Assembly (NCBI GenBank): GCA_905193995.1
Contig: CAJJQT010000010.1
Location: forward strand, 1 to 17,010
Origin: an uncultured Porphyromonadaceae bacterium
GTDB taxonomy: Bacteria; Bacteroidota; Bacteroidia; Bacteroidales; Muribaculaceae
Length of the DNA: 17,010 nt
Reading direction: 5' to 3'
This document shows positions 1-8,126 of the stretch, piece after piece; position 1 is the first letter of the stretch, and each line of letters begins with the position of its first letter. The position numbers were made by a program, and so were the translations under genes. Under the pieces are notes generated by a model, which worked only from the letters and a program-made list of their open reading frames with translations, had not been told where the DNA came from and searched no databases.

Positions 1-110
1 GAACGGTGTTCCACCATAAGGAACCGCTTCACAACTGATGTAAACTTTGTTAATGCAACACCCTCGCAAAAGTCCTTTCGCGCGTTTTTCGATTTTTTAT
101 GGGACGGAGG

Positions 111-142
111 GTTGGCTGGTAGGGGGAGATTTGCTAACTTTG
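111..142 (+). promoter_or_regulatory. Promoter of the dnaX-proBA-meaB unit
   Basis: The -7 element TAACTTTG at 135-142 matches the Bacteroidetes consensus TAnnTTTG. A GTTG box at 111-114 lies exactly 20 bases upstream, where the TTTG -33 element is expected. With this consensus, transcription starts about 5 bases after the last G, which is at or next to the dnaX ATG at 147. No other convincing promoter was seen before proB, so this site probably drives the whole run of genes to 5857. Confidence 0.75.
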
Positions 143-146
143 CCGT

Positions 147-1928
147 ATGGAACAATATATTGTATCGGCGCGTAAGTACAGGCCGTCGTCGTTCGCGACG
201 GTGGTCGGACAGAGCGCGCTGACCGCCACTCTCAAAAACGCCATAGCCACCGACCGCCTGGCCCATGCCTACCTGTTCTGCGGTAGTCGCGGAGTGGGCA
301 AGACGTCGTGCGCGCGCATCTTCGCCAAGACGATCAACTGCAGCAATCTGTCGGCCGACGGCGAGGCGTGCAACGAGTGCGACTCGTGCCGCGCCTTCAA
401 CGACGGAAACTCGATGAACATCATCGAGCTCGACGCCGCCTCGCACAACGGCATCGACGACATCAAGCAGGTCATCGACCAGGTGCAGGTGCCTCCGACT
501 CACGGCCGCTACCGCGTGTTCATCATCGATGAGGTGCACATGCTGTCGGCCGCGGCGTTCAACGCCTTCCTCAAGACCCTCGAGGAGCCTCCGTCGTACG
601 TGATTTTCATCCTCGCCACCACCGAGAAGCACAAGATCATCCCTACCATCCTGTCGCGCTGCCAGATCTACGACTTCAGCCGCATCACCATTCCCGATAT
701 GGTGGCTCACCTGCAGAAGGTAGCTCAGAACGAGGGCATCACGGCCGAGCCGTCGGCACTGAACGTGATAGCGCGGCTGGCCGACGGAGCCATGCGCGAC
801 GCACTGTCGATCTTCGACCAGGTGGCCGCCTCATCGCGGGGCAACATCACCTACGCCGACACGATCGCCAGCCTCAACGTCCTAGACAACAGCTACTACG
901 ACCGTCTCACCGACTGCATGATACGTGGCGACATACCGGGCGCGCTGTTGGTCTTCCACGAGATCCGCGACAAGGGCTTTGACGGGCAGTTCTTCCTTAA
1001 TGGCCTGGGCGAGTACATGCGCCGCCTGATGCTGGCGGGTGCCCCGTCGACGCTGCCCCTGATCGACGAGCCCGATGACGTGCGCTCGGCCCTGGCCGCA
1101 ACCGCCGCCCGTGTCACCCCCGATTTCCTGTACCGCGCCATGAGTCTGTGCAACGACGCCGACCTCAACTACCGCCAGTCGTCGAACAAGCAGATGCTCG
1201 TCGAACTGACCCTGATCAAGATCTCCCAACTTTTAAGCCCCTCGCCCGATGACAGTGGCCGGGGAGAGGGGCATCTGAAACCGATCGATAAGCCGCAGGG
1301 GGCGCAGGCCACCGCACCTGCGGCACCTGCGGCGCCCGCGCCGTCAGCAAATCACACGCAGGTCACCGCCGAGCCCCCGGCGCCCTACGCCGCTCCGGCG
1401 CCTGCAGCCGGCCCGCACAGCATGGCCGCTCAGGTCGCCATGGGCGCGCGCAACGCTGCCGGCCCCGCACACCGTCCCATGGCCGCCGGCCCGACGATGC
1501 GAGTCGGGCGCCTGTCGATGTCGGGTCCGAGGCAGCAGGCTCCCGGCCCGGCGGTAGCGCGCGAACGCCGTGCCGCACCCTTCACCCCTGAGCAGGTGGC
1601 GGCCGCATGGCAGGCATTCATCGAGGCCAACGGCCGCGAGCACGCCCTGGTCAACGTCATGACCACCTGCTGCCCGCAACCGGCCCCGGACGGCAAATAT
1701 TCGGCTCGGGTAGGCAGCGACATCGAGGCCAACAAGATCCGCGAGAACATGGCCGCCATTCTCGCTTCAGTGCGCGACGCCCTCGGCAACGATGACTTCG
1801 CATTCGGAATCGACGTCAGCAACGAAGGCCCGTCGCCGCGGTTCTGGCCCGAAAAGCAGGTGCTGGCGCATATGCTCGAGCATCACGAGAACTTCCGCGA
1901 ATTCGTCCACGCCCTCAACCTGCGCTGA
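147..1928 (+). CDS. dnaX: DNA polymerase III subunit gamma/tau
   Basis: This is the ATPase motor of the replicative clamp loader, which opens the beta clamp onto primed DNA. The 593-residue product opens with the family's YIVSARKYRP start. It has a Walker A motif GSRGVGKT (46-53), a four-cysteine zinc site (C65, C75, C78, C81), a Walker B/DExx segment IIDEVHML (127-133) and the sensor/arginine segment ILSRC near 168-172. The AAA+ core ends near residue 370. A Pro/Ala-rich linker follows (about 380-465), with a short AxP repeat from three 9-base units at 1314-1340. The conserved C-terminal domain (about 490-593) ends in FREFVHALNLR, as in tau-type subunits. No A-rich slippery heptamer was seen in the linker, so a frameshifted gamma form is not predicted. 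The ATG at 147 is fixed by homology of the N terminus. proB follows after 32 bases. Confidence 0.97.
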   Translation: MEQYIVSARKYRPSSFATVVGQSALTATLKNAIATDRLAHAYLFCGSRGVGKTSCARIFAKTINCSNLSADGEACNECDSCRAFNDGNSMNIIELDAASHNGIDDIKQVIDQVQVPPTHGRYRVFIIDEVHMLSAAAFNAFLKTLEEPPSYVIFILATTEKHKIIPTILSRCQIYDFSRITIPDMVAHLQKVAQNEGITAEPSALNVIARLADGAMRDALSIFDQVAASSRGNITYADTIASLNVLDNSYYDRLTDCMIRGDIPGALLVFHEIRDKGFDGQFFLNGLGEYMRRLMLAGAPSTLPLIDEPDDVRSALAATAARVTPDFLYRAMSLCNDADLNYRQSSNKQMLVELTLIKISQLLSPSPDDSGRGEGHLKPIDKPQGAQATAPAAPAAPAPSANHTQVTAEPPAPYAAPAPAAGPHSMAAQVAMGARNAAGPAHRPMAAGPTMRVGRLSMSGPRQQAPGPAVARERRAAPFTPEQVAAAWQAFIEANGREHALVNVMTTCCPQPAPDGKYSARVGSDIEANKIRENMAAILASVRDALGNDDFAFGIDVSNEGPSPRFWPEKQVLAHMLEHHENFREFVHALNLR

Positions 1929-1960
1929 TCAACACGATTCCCAGTATTCCTTCACAAAAA

Positions 1961-3061
1961 ATGGAACAGCAGTCACACCCCAGGCGCATAGCCGTGAAAA
2001 TAGGCAGCAACGTGCTCTCCCGCAAGGACCGCCGCCTCGACGTCACGCGCATGAGCGCTCTGGTCGACCAGGTCGCCGAGCTCCGCGCCGCCGGCATCGA
2101 AGTCATCGTCATATCATCCGGCGCCGTCGCCGCCGGCCGGAGCCAGCTCGCCGAGTCGGTCACGCATCACCTCGACAGCGTGTCGCAGCGGCAGCTCTTC
2201 AGCGCGGTCGGCCAGGCCAAGCTCATCAACCGCTACGTACAGCTCTTCCGCGAGCACGACATCGTGTGCGGTCAGGTCCTCACCACCAAGGAGAACTTCG
2301 CCACCCGCCACCACTACCTCAACCAGCAGAACTGCATGGAGGTCATGCTCCGCGAGGGCGTCGTCCCCGTAGTCAACGAGAACGACACCGTCTCTGTCAC
2401 CGAGCTGATGTTCACCGACAACGACGAACTTTCGGGCCTCCTGGCCATGATGATGAACTGCGACTGCCTCGTAATCCTTAGCAATATCGACGGCGTCTTC
2501 ACCGGCGATCCCGCCGATCCGTCCTCGCGTCTTATCGGCCGCGTGGCCCCGGGCGACGATCTGTCGGCCTGCATCACCTCCGCTCGCTCGGGCCTCGGCC
2601 GAGGCGGCATGACCACCAAATACCGCATTGCCCGAAAGGTCGCCGACGCAGGCATCGAGGTCATCATCGCCAATGGAAAACGCCCCGACATACTTCCCGA
2701 CCTGCTTCTGCGTGCCGCCGACGTGCCCGCCACGCGTTTCGAGGCCGCCGAGAAGCCGCAGTCGAGCCTCAAGCGATGGATCGCCAACAGCTGCTCATTC
2801 GCCAAGGGATCGCTCACTCTCAAGGCCGACGCCGCTGCGACCCTCCGCCGGCGCCCGGGCACCAGTCTGCTCGCCGTCGGTGTCACCGAAGTCGCGGGCG
2901 ACTTTGCCGCCGGCGACATAGTGGCCGTACGCGACCCCGACGGGCTCGCCGTGGCCTGGGGGCGCGCCGCCGCTTCGGCCGACGAGGCACGCAGCCGCGC
3001 CGGGCAGTCCGGCGGTCGCCCGCTCGTTCATGCCGATTATCTCTATATTAACGAACTCTGA
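1961..3061 (+). CDS. proB: Glutamate 5-kinase
   Basis: ProB phosphorylates glutamate to gamma-glutamyl phosphate, the first and normally proline-inhibited step of proline synthesis in the cytoplasm. The 366-residue product has the amino-acid kinase fold: KIGSNVL near residue 13, ISSGAVAAG near 51, VVNENDTVS near 135 and FTDNDELSGLLA after it. The nucleotide-side segment GRGGMTTKYRIARKVADAG lies near 215. Roughly residues 270-366 form the C-terminal PUA domain that full-length ProB proteins carry. The length is normal for the two-domain form. The stop codon shares one base with the proA ATG (TGATG), so the two enzymes are probably translationally coupled. This fits channeling of the unstable acyl phosphate. 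Confidence 0.96.
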   Translation: MEQQSHPRRIAVKIGSNVLSRKDRRLDVTRMSALVDQVAELRAAGIEVIVISSGAVAAGRSQLAESVTHHLDSVSQRQLFSAVGQAKLINRYVQLFREHDIVCGQVLTTKENFATRHHYLNQQNCMEVMLREGVVPVVNENDTVSVTELMFTDNDELSGLLAMMMNCDCLVILSNIDGVFTGDPADPSSRLIGRVAPGDDLSACITSARSGLGRGGMTTKYRIARKVADAGIEVIIANGKRPDILPDLLLRAADVPATRFEAAEKPQSSLKRWIANSCSFAKGSLTLKADAAATLRRRPGTSLLAVGVTEVAGDFAAGDIVAVRDPDGLAVAWGRAAASADEARSRAGQSGGRPLVHADYLYINEL

Positions 3062-4317
3062 TGAAAGAAACCGAAAATACACAGGCCGATGCGCTGCTCG
3101 AGGCAGCCCGGCGCGCTTCGAAGGAGACGGCGCGCCTGTCGGCCGACACTGTCAACGCCGTGCTCTCCGATCTGGCCGACCGCCTCACGGCCGAGGCCGA
3201 TACCGTACTCGGGGCCAATGCCGCCGATATGGCCCGCATCGATCCGGCCGACCCCAAGGCCGACCGCCTGCTGCTTACCCCCGCCCGAATCGCCGGCATC
3301 GCCGACGGCCTCCGTCAGGTAGCCGCCCTGCCGTCGCCTCTGGGCCGGGTGCTGTCGAGCACCGTGCGCCCCAACGGTATGCTCATCCGCAAGGTCTCCG
3401 TTCCGTTCGGCGTCATCGGCGTCATTTTCGAGTCGCGTCCCAATGTCGCATTCGATGTCTTCGCCCTCTGCTTCAAGGCCGGGAGCGCCTGTGTGCTCAA
3501 GGGCGGCCACCAAGCCGCCGGCACCTGCCGTGCCTCTGTCGAACTAATCCGCGCTGTCCTGGCCGACCATGGCATCGACCCCGACGCCGCCGTGATGCTC
3601 GAGGGGCACGAGGCCACCGACACGCTGCTGCACGCCCGCGGCCTGGTCGACCTGATCATCCCTCGCGGCAGCCGCCGCCTGATCGACTACGTCCGCGACA
3701 ACGCCCGTGTGCCCGTCATCGAGACCGGCGCGGGCGTCTGCCACACCTACTTCCACTCCTCCGGCGACATAGCTACATGCCGCGACATTGTCCTCAACGC
3801 CAAGACCCGGCGCGTGAGCGTGTGCAACGCGCTCGACTGCCTCATCGTCGACCGCAGCCGGTTGGCTGTCCTACCCGCAGTATGCTTTCCCCTGGCCGAC
3901 AAGGGGGTCGAGATCCACGCCGACGCCGAGGCATTCGCCGCCCTCGACGGCTCCTATCCCCGCCTTGTGCCGGCATCCGAGGGCGACTTCGGCCGCGAAT
4001 GGCTCGACTATAAGCTCACCGTCCGTACTGTCGCCGACATCGGCGAGGCACTCGACTTCATCGGTCGCTACGGATCGCACCACAGCGAATGCATCGTGGC
4101 CGAGAATGCCGACGCCAGCCGACTCTTCCTGAGTGAGGTCGACGCGGCATGCGTCTACGCCAACGTGTCGACGGCATTCACCGACGGCGGACAGTTCGGC
4201 TTCGGCGCCGAGATCGGCATCTCCACCCAGAAGCTCCACGCCCGCGGCCCGATGGCTCTCCCCGAACTCACCACCTACAAATACCTCATCACCGGATCAG
4301 GCCAGACGCGCAGCTGA
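3061..4317 (+). CDS. proA: Glutamate-5-semialdehyde dehydrogenase (gamma-glutamyl phosphate reductase)
   Basis: ProA reduces gamma-glutamyl phosphate with NADPH to glutamate-5-semialdehyde, which cyclises to pyrroline-5-carboxylate. The 418-residue protein belongs to the aldehyde dehydrogenase superfamily. Visible family segments are VPFGVIGVIFESRPNVAFD (114-132), KGGHQAAGT (147-155, usually KGGKEA), DLIIPRGSRRLI (197-208), the active-site cysteine C255 in VSVCNALD, and the C-terminal block FGFGAEIGISTQKLHARGPM. The length is normal. It overlaps proB by one base. proC, needed for the last step, is not in the window. meaB starts 24 bases downstream in the same direction, with no terminator seen between. 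Confidence 0.96.
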   Translation: MKETENTQADALLEAARRASKETARLSADTVNAVLSDLADRLTAEADTVLGANAADMARIDPADPKADRLLLTPARIAGIADGLRQVAALPSPLGRVLSSTVRPNGMLIRKVSVPFGVIGVIFESRPNVAFDVFALCFKAGSACVLKGGHQAAGTCRASVELIRAVLADHGIDPDAAVMLEGHEATDTLLHARGLVDLIIPRGSRRLIDYVRDNARVPVIETGAGVCHTYFHSSGDIATCRDIVLNAKTRRVSVCNALDCLIVDRSRLAVLPAVCFPLADKGVEIHADAEAFAALDGSYPRLVPASEGDFGREWLDYKLTVRTVADIGEALDFIGRYGSHHSECIVAENADASRLFLSEVDAACVYANVSTAFTDGGQFGFGAEIGISTQKLHARGPMALPELTTYKYLITGSGQTRS

Positions 4318-4341
4318 TCCCTTCACATTGTATCCGAAGCT

Positions 4342-5445
4342 ATGGAACACCCCGAAAACGACTCGCAATACACCGGCCTGACCGTCAACAGCGGCGTCAG
4401 TCAGCCTCCGATCGTGAACCCCTACCTGCAGCGCCGCGGCCGCCGCAAGCCTCTGCCCGAGAGCGGCGAGCTGGTCGAAGGCATACTGAAGGGCGACATC
4501 ACCATGCTGTCGCGCGCCGTCACGCTGGTCGAGTCCACAGCCCCCGACCACTATGCCCGCGCCCAGGAAGTCATCGAGAAGTGCCTGCCCTACTCGGGCC
4601 GTTCGCGCCGTATCGGCCTCACGGGCGTCCCCGGAGCCGGCAAGAGCACCTCGATCGACGTCTTCGGGCTGCACGTGCTCCGCCGACCGGGCTCGAAGCT
4701 CGCCGTGCTGGCCATCGATCCATCCAGCGAGATAACCCGCGGCTCAATCCTCGGCGACAAGACCCGCATGGAGCGCCTGGCCGTCAGCGAAAACGCTTTC
4801 ATCCGCCCCAGCCCGTCGGCTGGCAGTCTCGGCGGAGTGGCGCGCAAGACCCGCGAGACAATCGTCCTCTGCGAGGCTGCCGGATACGACAACATTTTCG
4901 TCGAGACCGTCGGCGTCGGTCAGAGCGAGACGGCAGTCCACTCCATGGTCGACTTCTTCCTGCTCATACAGCTCGCCGGCACCGGCGACGAGCTCCAGGG
5001 CATCAAGCGCGGCATCATGGAGATGGCCGACGGCATCGTCATCAACAAGGCCGACGGCGACAACATCCACCGCGCTCAGCTCGCCCAGGCCCAGTTCCGC
5101 AGCGCCCTGCAGCTCTTCCCGCCCGCCGCTTCGGGATGGAAGCCCGAAGTGCTCTGCTATTCGGGCTACTACGAGCTGGGTATCGACGAGGTATGGGACA
5201 TGATCGACCGCTATTTCGCCTTCGTGACCGAAAACGGCTACTTCGAACGCCGGCGTCGCCAGCAGGCCCGCTACTGGATGTACGAGACAATCGACGAACA
5301 GCTCAAATCCAATTTCTACAACGACCCGGACATCGCCGCCATGCTCGTAAGGCTCGACCGCGACGTCGAGAACAACCGCCGCAGCTCCTTCCTGGCTGCC
5401 CGCGACGTACTTCAACGTTATTTCAGCTCTCAGAATGAAAAATAA
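4342..5445 (+). CDS. meaB: Methylmalonyl-CoA mutase-associated GTPase MeaB (ArgK family)
   Basis: MeaB is a SIMIBI-class P-loop GTPase that protects adenosylcobalamin-dependent methylmalonyl-CoA mutase and gates cofactor exchange. The 367-residue product has an N-terminal helical part, then the G1 loop GVPGAGKS (95-102). The MeaB signature LAIDPSSEITRGSILGDKTRM spans about 124-144. The G3-type segment VETVGVGQSE (188-197) and the guanine motif NKAD (235-238) follow. The remaining roughly 100 residues fit the family's C-terminal dimerisation arm. The mutase genes (mutA/mutB) are not in the window. Here meaB is embedded after proBA, so its position says nothing direct about its partner. Its last 11 bases overlap the start of the next gene. 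The older name ArgK (arginine transport kinase) is a misnomer. Confidence 0.93.
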   Translation: MEHPENDSQYTGLTVNSGVSQPPIVNPYLQRRGRRKPLPESGELVEGILKGDITMLSRAVTLVESTAPDHYARAQEVIEKCLPYSGRSRRIGLTGVPGAGKSTSIDVFGLHVLRRPGSKLAVLAIDPSSEITRGSILGDKTRMERLAVSENAFIRPSPSAGSLGGVARKTRETIVLCEAAGYDNIFVETVGVGQSETAVHSMVDFFLLIQLAGTGDELQGIKRGIMEMADGIVINKADGDNIHRAQLAQAQFRSALQLFPPAASGWKPEVLCYSGYYELGIDEVWDMIDRYFAFVTENGYFERRRRQQARYWMYETIDEQLKSNFYNDPDIAAMLVRLDRDVENNRRSSFLAARDVLQRYFSSQNEK

Positions 5446-5857
5446 AGCAAAATCACTCATAAACAGGCTCGCGGCCGCTACCATTCTCCTGCTGGTGGCC
5501 GTGGCGCTTCCCTCTGCCGCAAAAAAGGACATCCTGACATTCGCCGAGAAGTCGTTCGACTTCGGCACCGTCACGGAGTCGTCCGCTCCGGTCGTGCATG
5601 AATTCGTATTCACCAACACTTCCGACGAACCCGTCGCCGTGCTGAGCGTGTCGACCGGCTGCGGATGCACCCGCCCGGTCTACCCCGTCGAGCCCGTCGC
5701 TCCGGGCCGCACCGGCGTCATCAAGATCACCTTTACACCCAAGGGGCAGGTCGGCTCTGTCAACAAGGATATCAAGGTGCGCTACCGTGGCGCAAAGGCT
5801 CGGTCGTCGCAGCGCGTCACCCTGCGCCTCCGCGGAAAGGTCACCCCCGACAGATGA
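5435..5857 (+). CDS. Secreted DUF1573 domain protein
   Basis: This 140-residue protein starts with a clear Sec signal peptide: Lys-rich n-region, hydrophobic stretch AAATILLLVAVALPSAA (about 13-29), then KKD. Cleavage is likely after the SAA. There is no lipobox cysteine, so it is probably periplasmic rather than a lipoprotein. The rest matches the DUF1573 beta-sandwich family common in Bacteroidetes: an FDFGTV segment (41-46), FTNTSDEPVAVLSV and the hallmark GCGCTRP with C76 and C78, followed by an FTPKGQVG strand. The biochemical role of the family is not established. The ATG lies inside the end of meaB (ATGAAAAATAA shared), indicating translational coupling and membership of the same operon. 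The C terminus KVTPDR is followed by a palindrome that probably ends the transcript. Confidence 0.85.
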   Translation: MKNKAKSLINRLAAATILLLVAVALPSAAKKDILTFAEKSFDFGTVTESSAPVVHEFVFTNTSDEPVAVLSVSTGCGCTRPVYPVEPVAPGRTGVIKITFTPKGQVGSVNKDIKVRYRGAKARSSQRVTLRLRGKVTPDR

Positions 5858-5874
5858 CACGTATATATACCTAA

Positions 5875-5902
5875 TGTGGAGATGCCTCCCGGCGTCTCCA
5901 CA
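5875..5902 (+). terminator. Palindrome at the end of the dnaX-DUF1573 unit
   Basis: TGTGGAGATGCC and GGCGTCTCCACA form a 12-base-pair stem, with one T-G wobble, around a TCCC loop. It starts 17 bases after the DUF1573 stop. There is no T-tract on either strand, so it is not a textbook Rho-independent terminator. It may block 3' exonuclease or be a single hairpin related to the mobile palindromes elsewhere in the window, which also use a TCCC loop. Confidence 0.5.
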
Positions 5903-5938
5903 TCAGATAATAAACCAATCATTATCACATTTCTTGCA

Positions 5939-6013
5939 ATGGAAAAAGTAATTTTGCTATGTACTATTACAACACGGTCCGCACCGATTGGTTCGGGAAG
6001 CGGTAAAAATTAG
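5939..6013 (+). CDS. Small ORF (24 codons) upstream of recA, possible leader peptide
   Basis: ATG to TAG encodes 24 residues starting MEKVILLC and ending SAPIGSGSGKN. I do not recognise it as a named gene. It lies in otherwise non-coding DNA between the DUF1573 gene and recA and ends 56 bases before the recA -7 element, so it is not in the leader of a transcript started there. It would be in the leader only if transcription began further upstream. Its 3' half can fold in competing ways: CGGT 5975-5978 with ACCG 5983-5986, or CCGC 5979-5982 with GCGG 6000-6003 enclosing CCGA/TCGG. A chance ORF is a real alternative at this length. Confidence 0.3.
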   Translation: MEKVILLCTITTRSAPIGSGSGKN

Positions 6014-6020
6014 TGTTTAT

Positions 6021-6034
6021 TTAACGCTTGTTAA
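6021..6034. promoter_or_regulatory. Dyad upstream of the recA promoter
   Basis: TTAAC-GCTT-GTTAA is a perfect 5-base inverted repeat with a 4-base spacer, 35 bases upstream of the recA -7 element. Its position suits an operator, and recA genes are commonly under SOS control. It does not match the well-known Escherichia coli or Bacillus LexA boxes, and short AT-rich dyads occur by chance. Confidence 0.25.
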
Positions 6035-6069
6035 CTGTAATGTGTAGCAAAATTACTCAATAGAGGCAT

Positions 6070-6077
6070 TAACTTTG
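6070..6077 (+). promoter_or_regulatory. Promoter -7 element of recA
   Basis: TAACTTTG matches TAnnTTTG exactly. No TTG box is present at the expected 19-21 base distance (6045-6050 reads TAGCAA), so the promoter may be weak or depend on an activator. Predicted start near 6082 gives a leader of about 70 bases that is A-rich just before the recA ATG. Confidence 0.55.
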
Positions 6078-6151
6078 CAAAGTCAACGAAAAACAAAGCT
6101 CTGACGCACAAAATTTAACGGTTAAAGAATCTCTAAAAACGTAAAAACGAT

Positions 6152-7324
6152 ATGGCAACAGAAAAAAAGACTAAAAAAGGCGCCGTCGCCGACCCCATGG
6201 CCGCCAAGCGCGAGGCCCTCGCCCAGGCTCTGGGCAAAATCGAAAAGGACTTCGGCCGCGGGGCCGTCATGAAACTCGGCGACGATTCCATCGAGGACAT
6301 CGAAGTCATCCCCACCGGCTCCGTCGGACTCAACTACGCCCTCGGCGTCGGAGGCTATCCCCGCGGGCGTATCATTGAGATCTACGGCCCCGAATCGTCG
6401 GGCAAGACAACACTGGCCATCCACGCCATCGCCGAGGCTCAGAAGATGGGCGGCATCGCAGCCATCATCGACGCTGAGCACGCTTTCGACCGCTTCTACG
6501 CACAGTCGCTCGGCGTCGACATCGACAACCTGCTCATGGCACAGCCCGACAACGGCGAACAGGCCCTCGAGATCGCCGAGCAGCTCATCCGCTCGTCGGC
6601 CATCGACATTCTGGTCATCGACTCCGTCGCTGCACTTACGCCCAAGAACGAGATCGAGGGCGAGATGGGCGACCGCAACGTCGGCCTCCAGGCCCGCCTC
6701 ATGTCGCAGGCCATGCGCAAGCTCACCGGCGCAATCGCCCGCACCAACACCTGCTGCATCTTCATCAACCAGCTGCGCGAGAAGATTGGCGTCATGTTCG
6801 GCCCCGCTGAGACCACTACCGGCGGCAACGCCCTGAAGTTCTACTCATCCGTCCGACTCGACATCCGCTCGCGCGCCTCGATCAAGAACGGCGAGGAAGT
6901 CCTCGGCCGACGCGCGCTCGTCAAGGTTGTCAAGAACAAGGTGGCTCCTCCCTTCAAGCGCGCCGAATTCGACATCATGTTCGGCGAGGGCATCTCGCAG
7001 ACAGGCGAGCTCGTGGACCTCGGCGTCGAGTACGGCATCATCGCCAAGAGCGGCGCATGGTTCAGCTACAACGGCAGCAAGCTCGCCCAGGGCCGCGAAG
7101 CCGCCAAGCTCGTCCTGGCCGACAATCCCGAACTCTTCGAGGAGATCGCCGCCAAGATCACCGAGGCCATGAAGTCCACCGAGCGCACTCCGCGTCTGAA
7201 GACTCCGCGCAAGGCCGCCGGCGCCGAGGCTCCCGCTGCCGAAGCACCCGCTGACCCCGCGGCTGCCACAGACCTCGACGACGACCTCGCCGACGATCCC
7301 TTCTCGATCGAGGAGGATCTATGA
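6152..7324 (+). CDS. recA: Recombinase RecA
   Basis: RecA forms ATP-dependent filaments on single-stranded DNA, drives strand exchange in recombinational repair and serves as the co-protease of the SOS response where one exists. The 390-residue product has Walker A GPESSGKT (79-86), the Walker B strand [11 protein letters not shown] near 150-160, the L1/L2 DNA-binding region with [11 protein letters not shown] and [12 protein letters not shown], and the [10 protein letters not shown] core motif. The C-terminal tail is longer than in E. coli. An Ala/Pro/Glu-rich linker (about 345-375) is followed by an acidic end [15 protein letters not shown], the feature that modulates DNA binding in RecA proteins. 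The start codon follows an A-rich stretch and begins [10 protein letters not shown], with a basic, disordered N terminus. The stop overlaps the tcdA start by 4 bases. Confidence 0.98.
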   Translation: MATEKKTKKGAVADPMAAKREALAQALGKIEKDFGRGAVMKLGDDSIEDIEVIPTGSVGLNYALGVGGYPRGRIIEIYGPESSGKTTLAIHAIAEAQKMGGIAAIIDAEHAFDRFYAQSLGVDIDNLLMAQPDNGEQALEIAEQLIRSSAIDILVIDSVAALTPKNEIEGEMGDRNVGLQARLMSQAMRKLTGAIARTNTCCIFINQLREKIGVMFGPAETTTGGNALKFYSSVRLDIRSRASIKNGEEVLGRRALVKVVKNKVAPPFKRAEFDIMFGEGISQTGELVDLGVEYGIIAKSGAWFSYNGSKLAQGREAAKLVLADNPELFEEIAAKITEAMKSTERTPRLKTPRKAAGAEAPAAEAPADPAAATDLDDDLADDPFSIEEDL

Positions 7325-8046
7325 TCCCCGCTTACGACGATATCTTCCGGCGCACGCGCCTGCTGTGCGGCGACGAAATGATGGCGGCCATGCGGCACCG
7401 TGTCGCAGTGGCCGTCATCGGCGTCGGCGGCGTCGGCTCCTGGTGTGCCGAGGCCCTGGTCCGCACCGGTATCGGCCGCATCACCCTCGTCGACAGCGAC
7501 CTCGTCGACGTGTCAAACATCAACCGCCAGCTGCCGGCCACCCTCACTACCGTCGGGCGGCCTAAGGTCGACGTCCTCGCCCGGCGTCTGGCCGATATCA
7601 ACCCCGAGCTGCAGGTTACGGCAGTTTGCGGGCGCTACGACGCCGACACGGCTCCGGACTTCGATCTCGATGCCTTCGACTACGTCATCGACGCCATCGA
7701 CGACTTGCCCTCCAAGGCCCTGCTGATCCTCAATGCCTGCCGCTCGCGCGCGCGGCTCTACTCGTCGATGGGTGCCGCGCGCAAGCTCGACCCGGGCCGC
7801 ATCGCCGTGGCCGAGTTCTGGAAGGTGACGGGCTGTCCGCTGGCACGCGCCCTGCGCAACCGCTTCAAGAAGACGGGCGTCCGTCCGTCGCGCAAATTCA
7901 AGTGCGTCTACTCGCCCGAGACCGTCGCCCACCGGGCCGACGGCCCCGCCGGCGTCAACGGCACCTTCATGCACACCACCGCCATCTTCGGCCTCACCCT
8001 CGCCTCCCTGGTCGTCAGCGATATTTACGATAAGTATGGAAAATAA
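7321..8046 (+). CDS. tcdA: tRNA threonylcarbamoyladenosine dehydratase (ThiF/E1 family)
   Basis: TcdA uses ATP to cyclise t6A to ct6A at position 37 of tRNAs that read ANN codons. The 241-residue product is a compact E1-like adenylating enzyme. It has the nucleotide-binding glycine loop GVGGVGSW (35-41 region), the acidic [13 protein letters not shown] segment (58-70) typical of the TcdA/CsdL branch, [12 protein letters not shown] with the downstream Lys, and a C-terminal [13 protein letters not shown] segment. There is no separate rhodanese or MoaD-like domain, which argues against ThiF or MoeB. The ATG shares ATGA with the recA stop, so the two genes are coupled and co-transcribed. The gene is followed by a repeat-rich gap with no clear U-tract terminator. 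Confidence 0.9.
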   Translation: MIPAYDDIFRRTRLLCGDEMMAAMRHRVAVAVIGVGGVGSWCAEALVRTGIGRITLVDSDLVDVSNINRQLPATLTTVGRPKVDVLARRLADINPELQVTAVCGRYDADTAPDFDLDAFDYVIDAIDDLPSKALLILNACRSRARLYSSMGAARKLDPGRIAVAEFWKVTGCPLARALRNRFKKTGVRPSRKFKCVYSPETVAHRADGPAGVNGTFMHTTAIFGLTLASLVVSDIYDKYGK

Positions 8047-8060
8047 CTACAGCTGTAAAA

Positions 8061-8108
8061 GCCTGCGGAGCAGGCGGTACGGTTCTTAACCCGGGGTGAG
8101 ACGGAACC
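8061..8108. repeat. Palindromic segment after tcdA
   Basis: GCCTGC-GGA-GCAGGC (8061-8075) is a perfect 6-base-pair hairpin. It is followed by GGTTC (8081-8085) pairing with GAACC (8104-8108) around an ACCCGGGGT core. This begins 15 bases after the tcdA stop. It could help end the recA-tcdA transcript, although no T-run follows, or be a decayed interspersed repeat. Which of these applies cannot be told from one copy. Confidence 0.4.
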
Positions 8109-8126
8109 TAAAATACCATCATACTT

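Noticed and set aside
1..30. Small imperfect hairpin (GTTCC/GGAAC) at the left edge
   Set aside because: Five-base-pair stem with no T-run, and the upstream gene is outside the window, so neither a terminator nor a repeat can be supported.
1240..1560. Programmed frameshift site for a gamma form of DnaX
   Set aside because: No A-rich slippery heptamer was found in the linker; the 9-base GCACCTGCG units here simply encode the Ala/Pro linker and are GC-rich, unlike the other 9-base arrays.
3030..4013. Long plus-strand open frame of 327 codons overlapping proA in another frame
   Set aside because: It is a shadow of proA: very rich in Arg and Pro, no family motifs, and fully covered by a confidently identified gene. 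The GC-rich composition leaves few stops in alternative frames.
4744..5670. Minus-strand open frame of 308 codons across meaB and the DUF1573 gene
   Set aside because: It spans two real overlapping genes on the other strand and has no family features.
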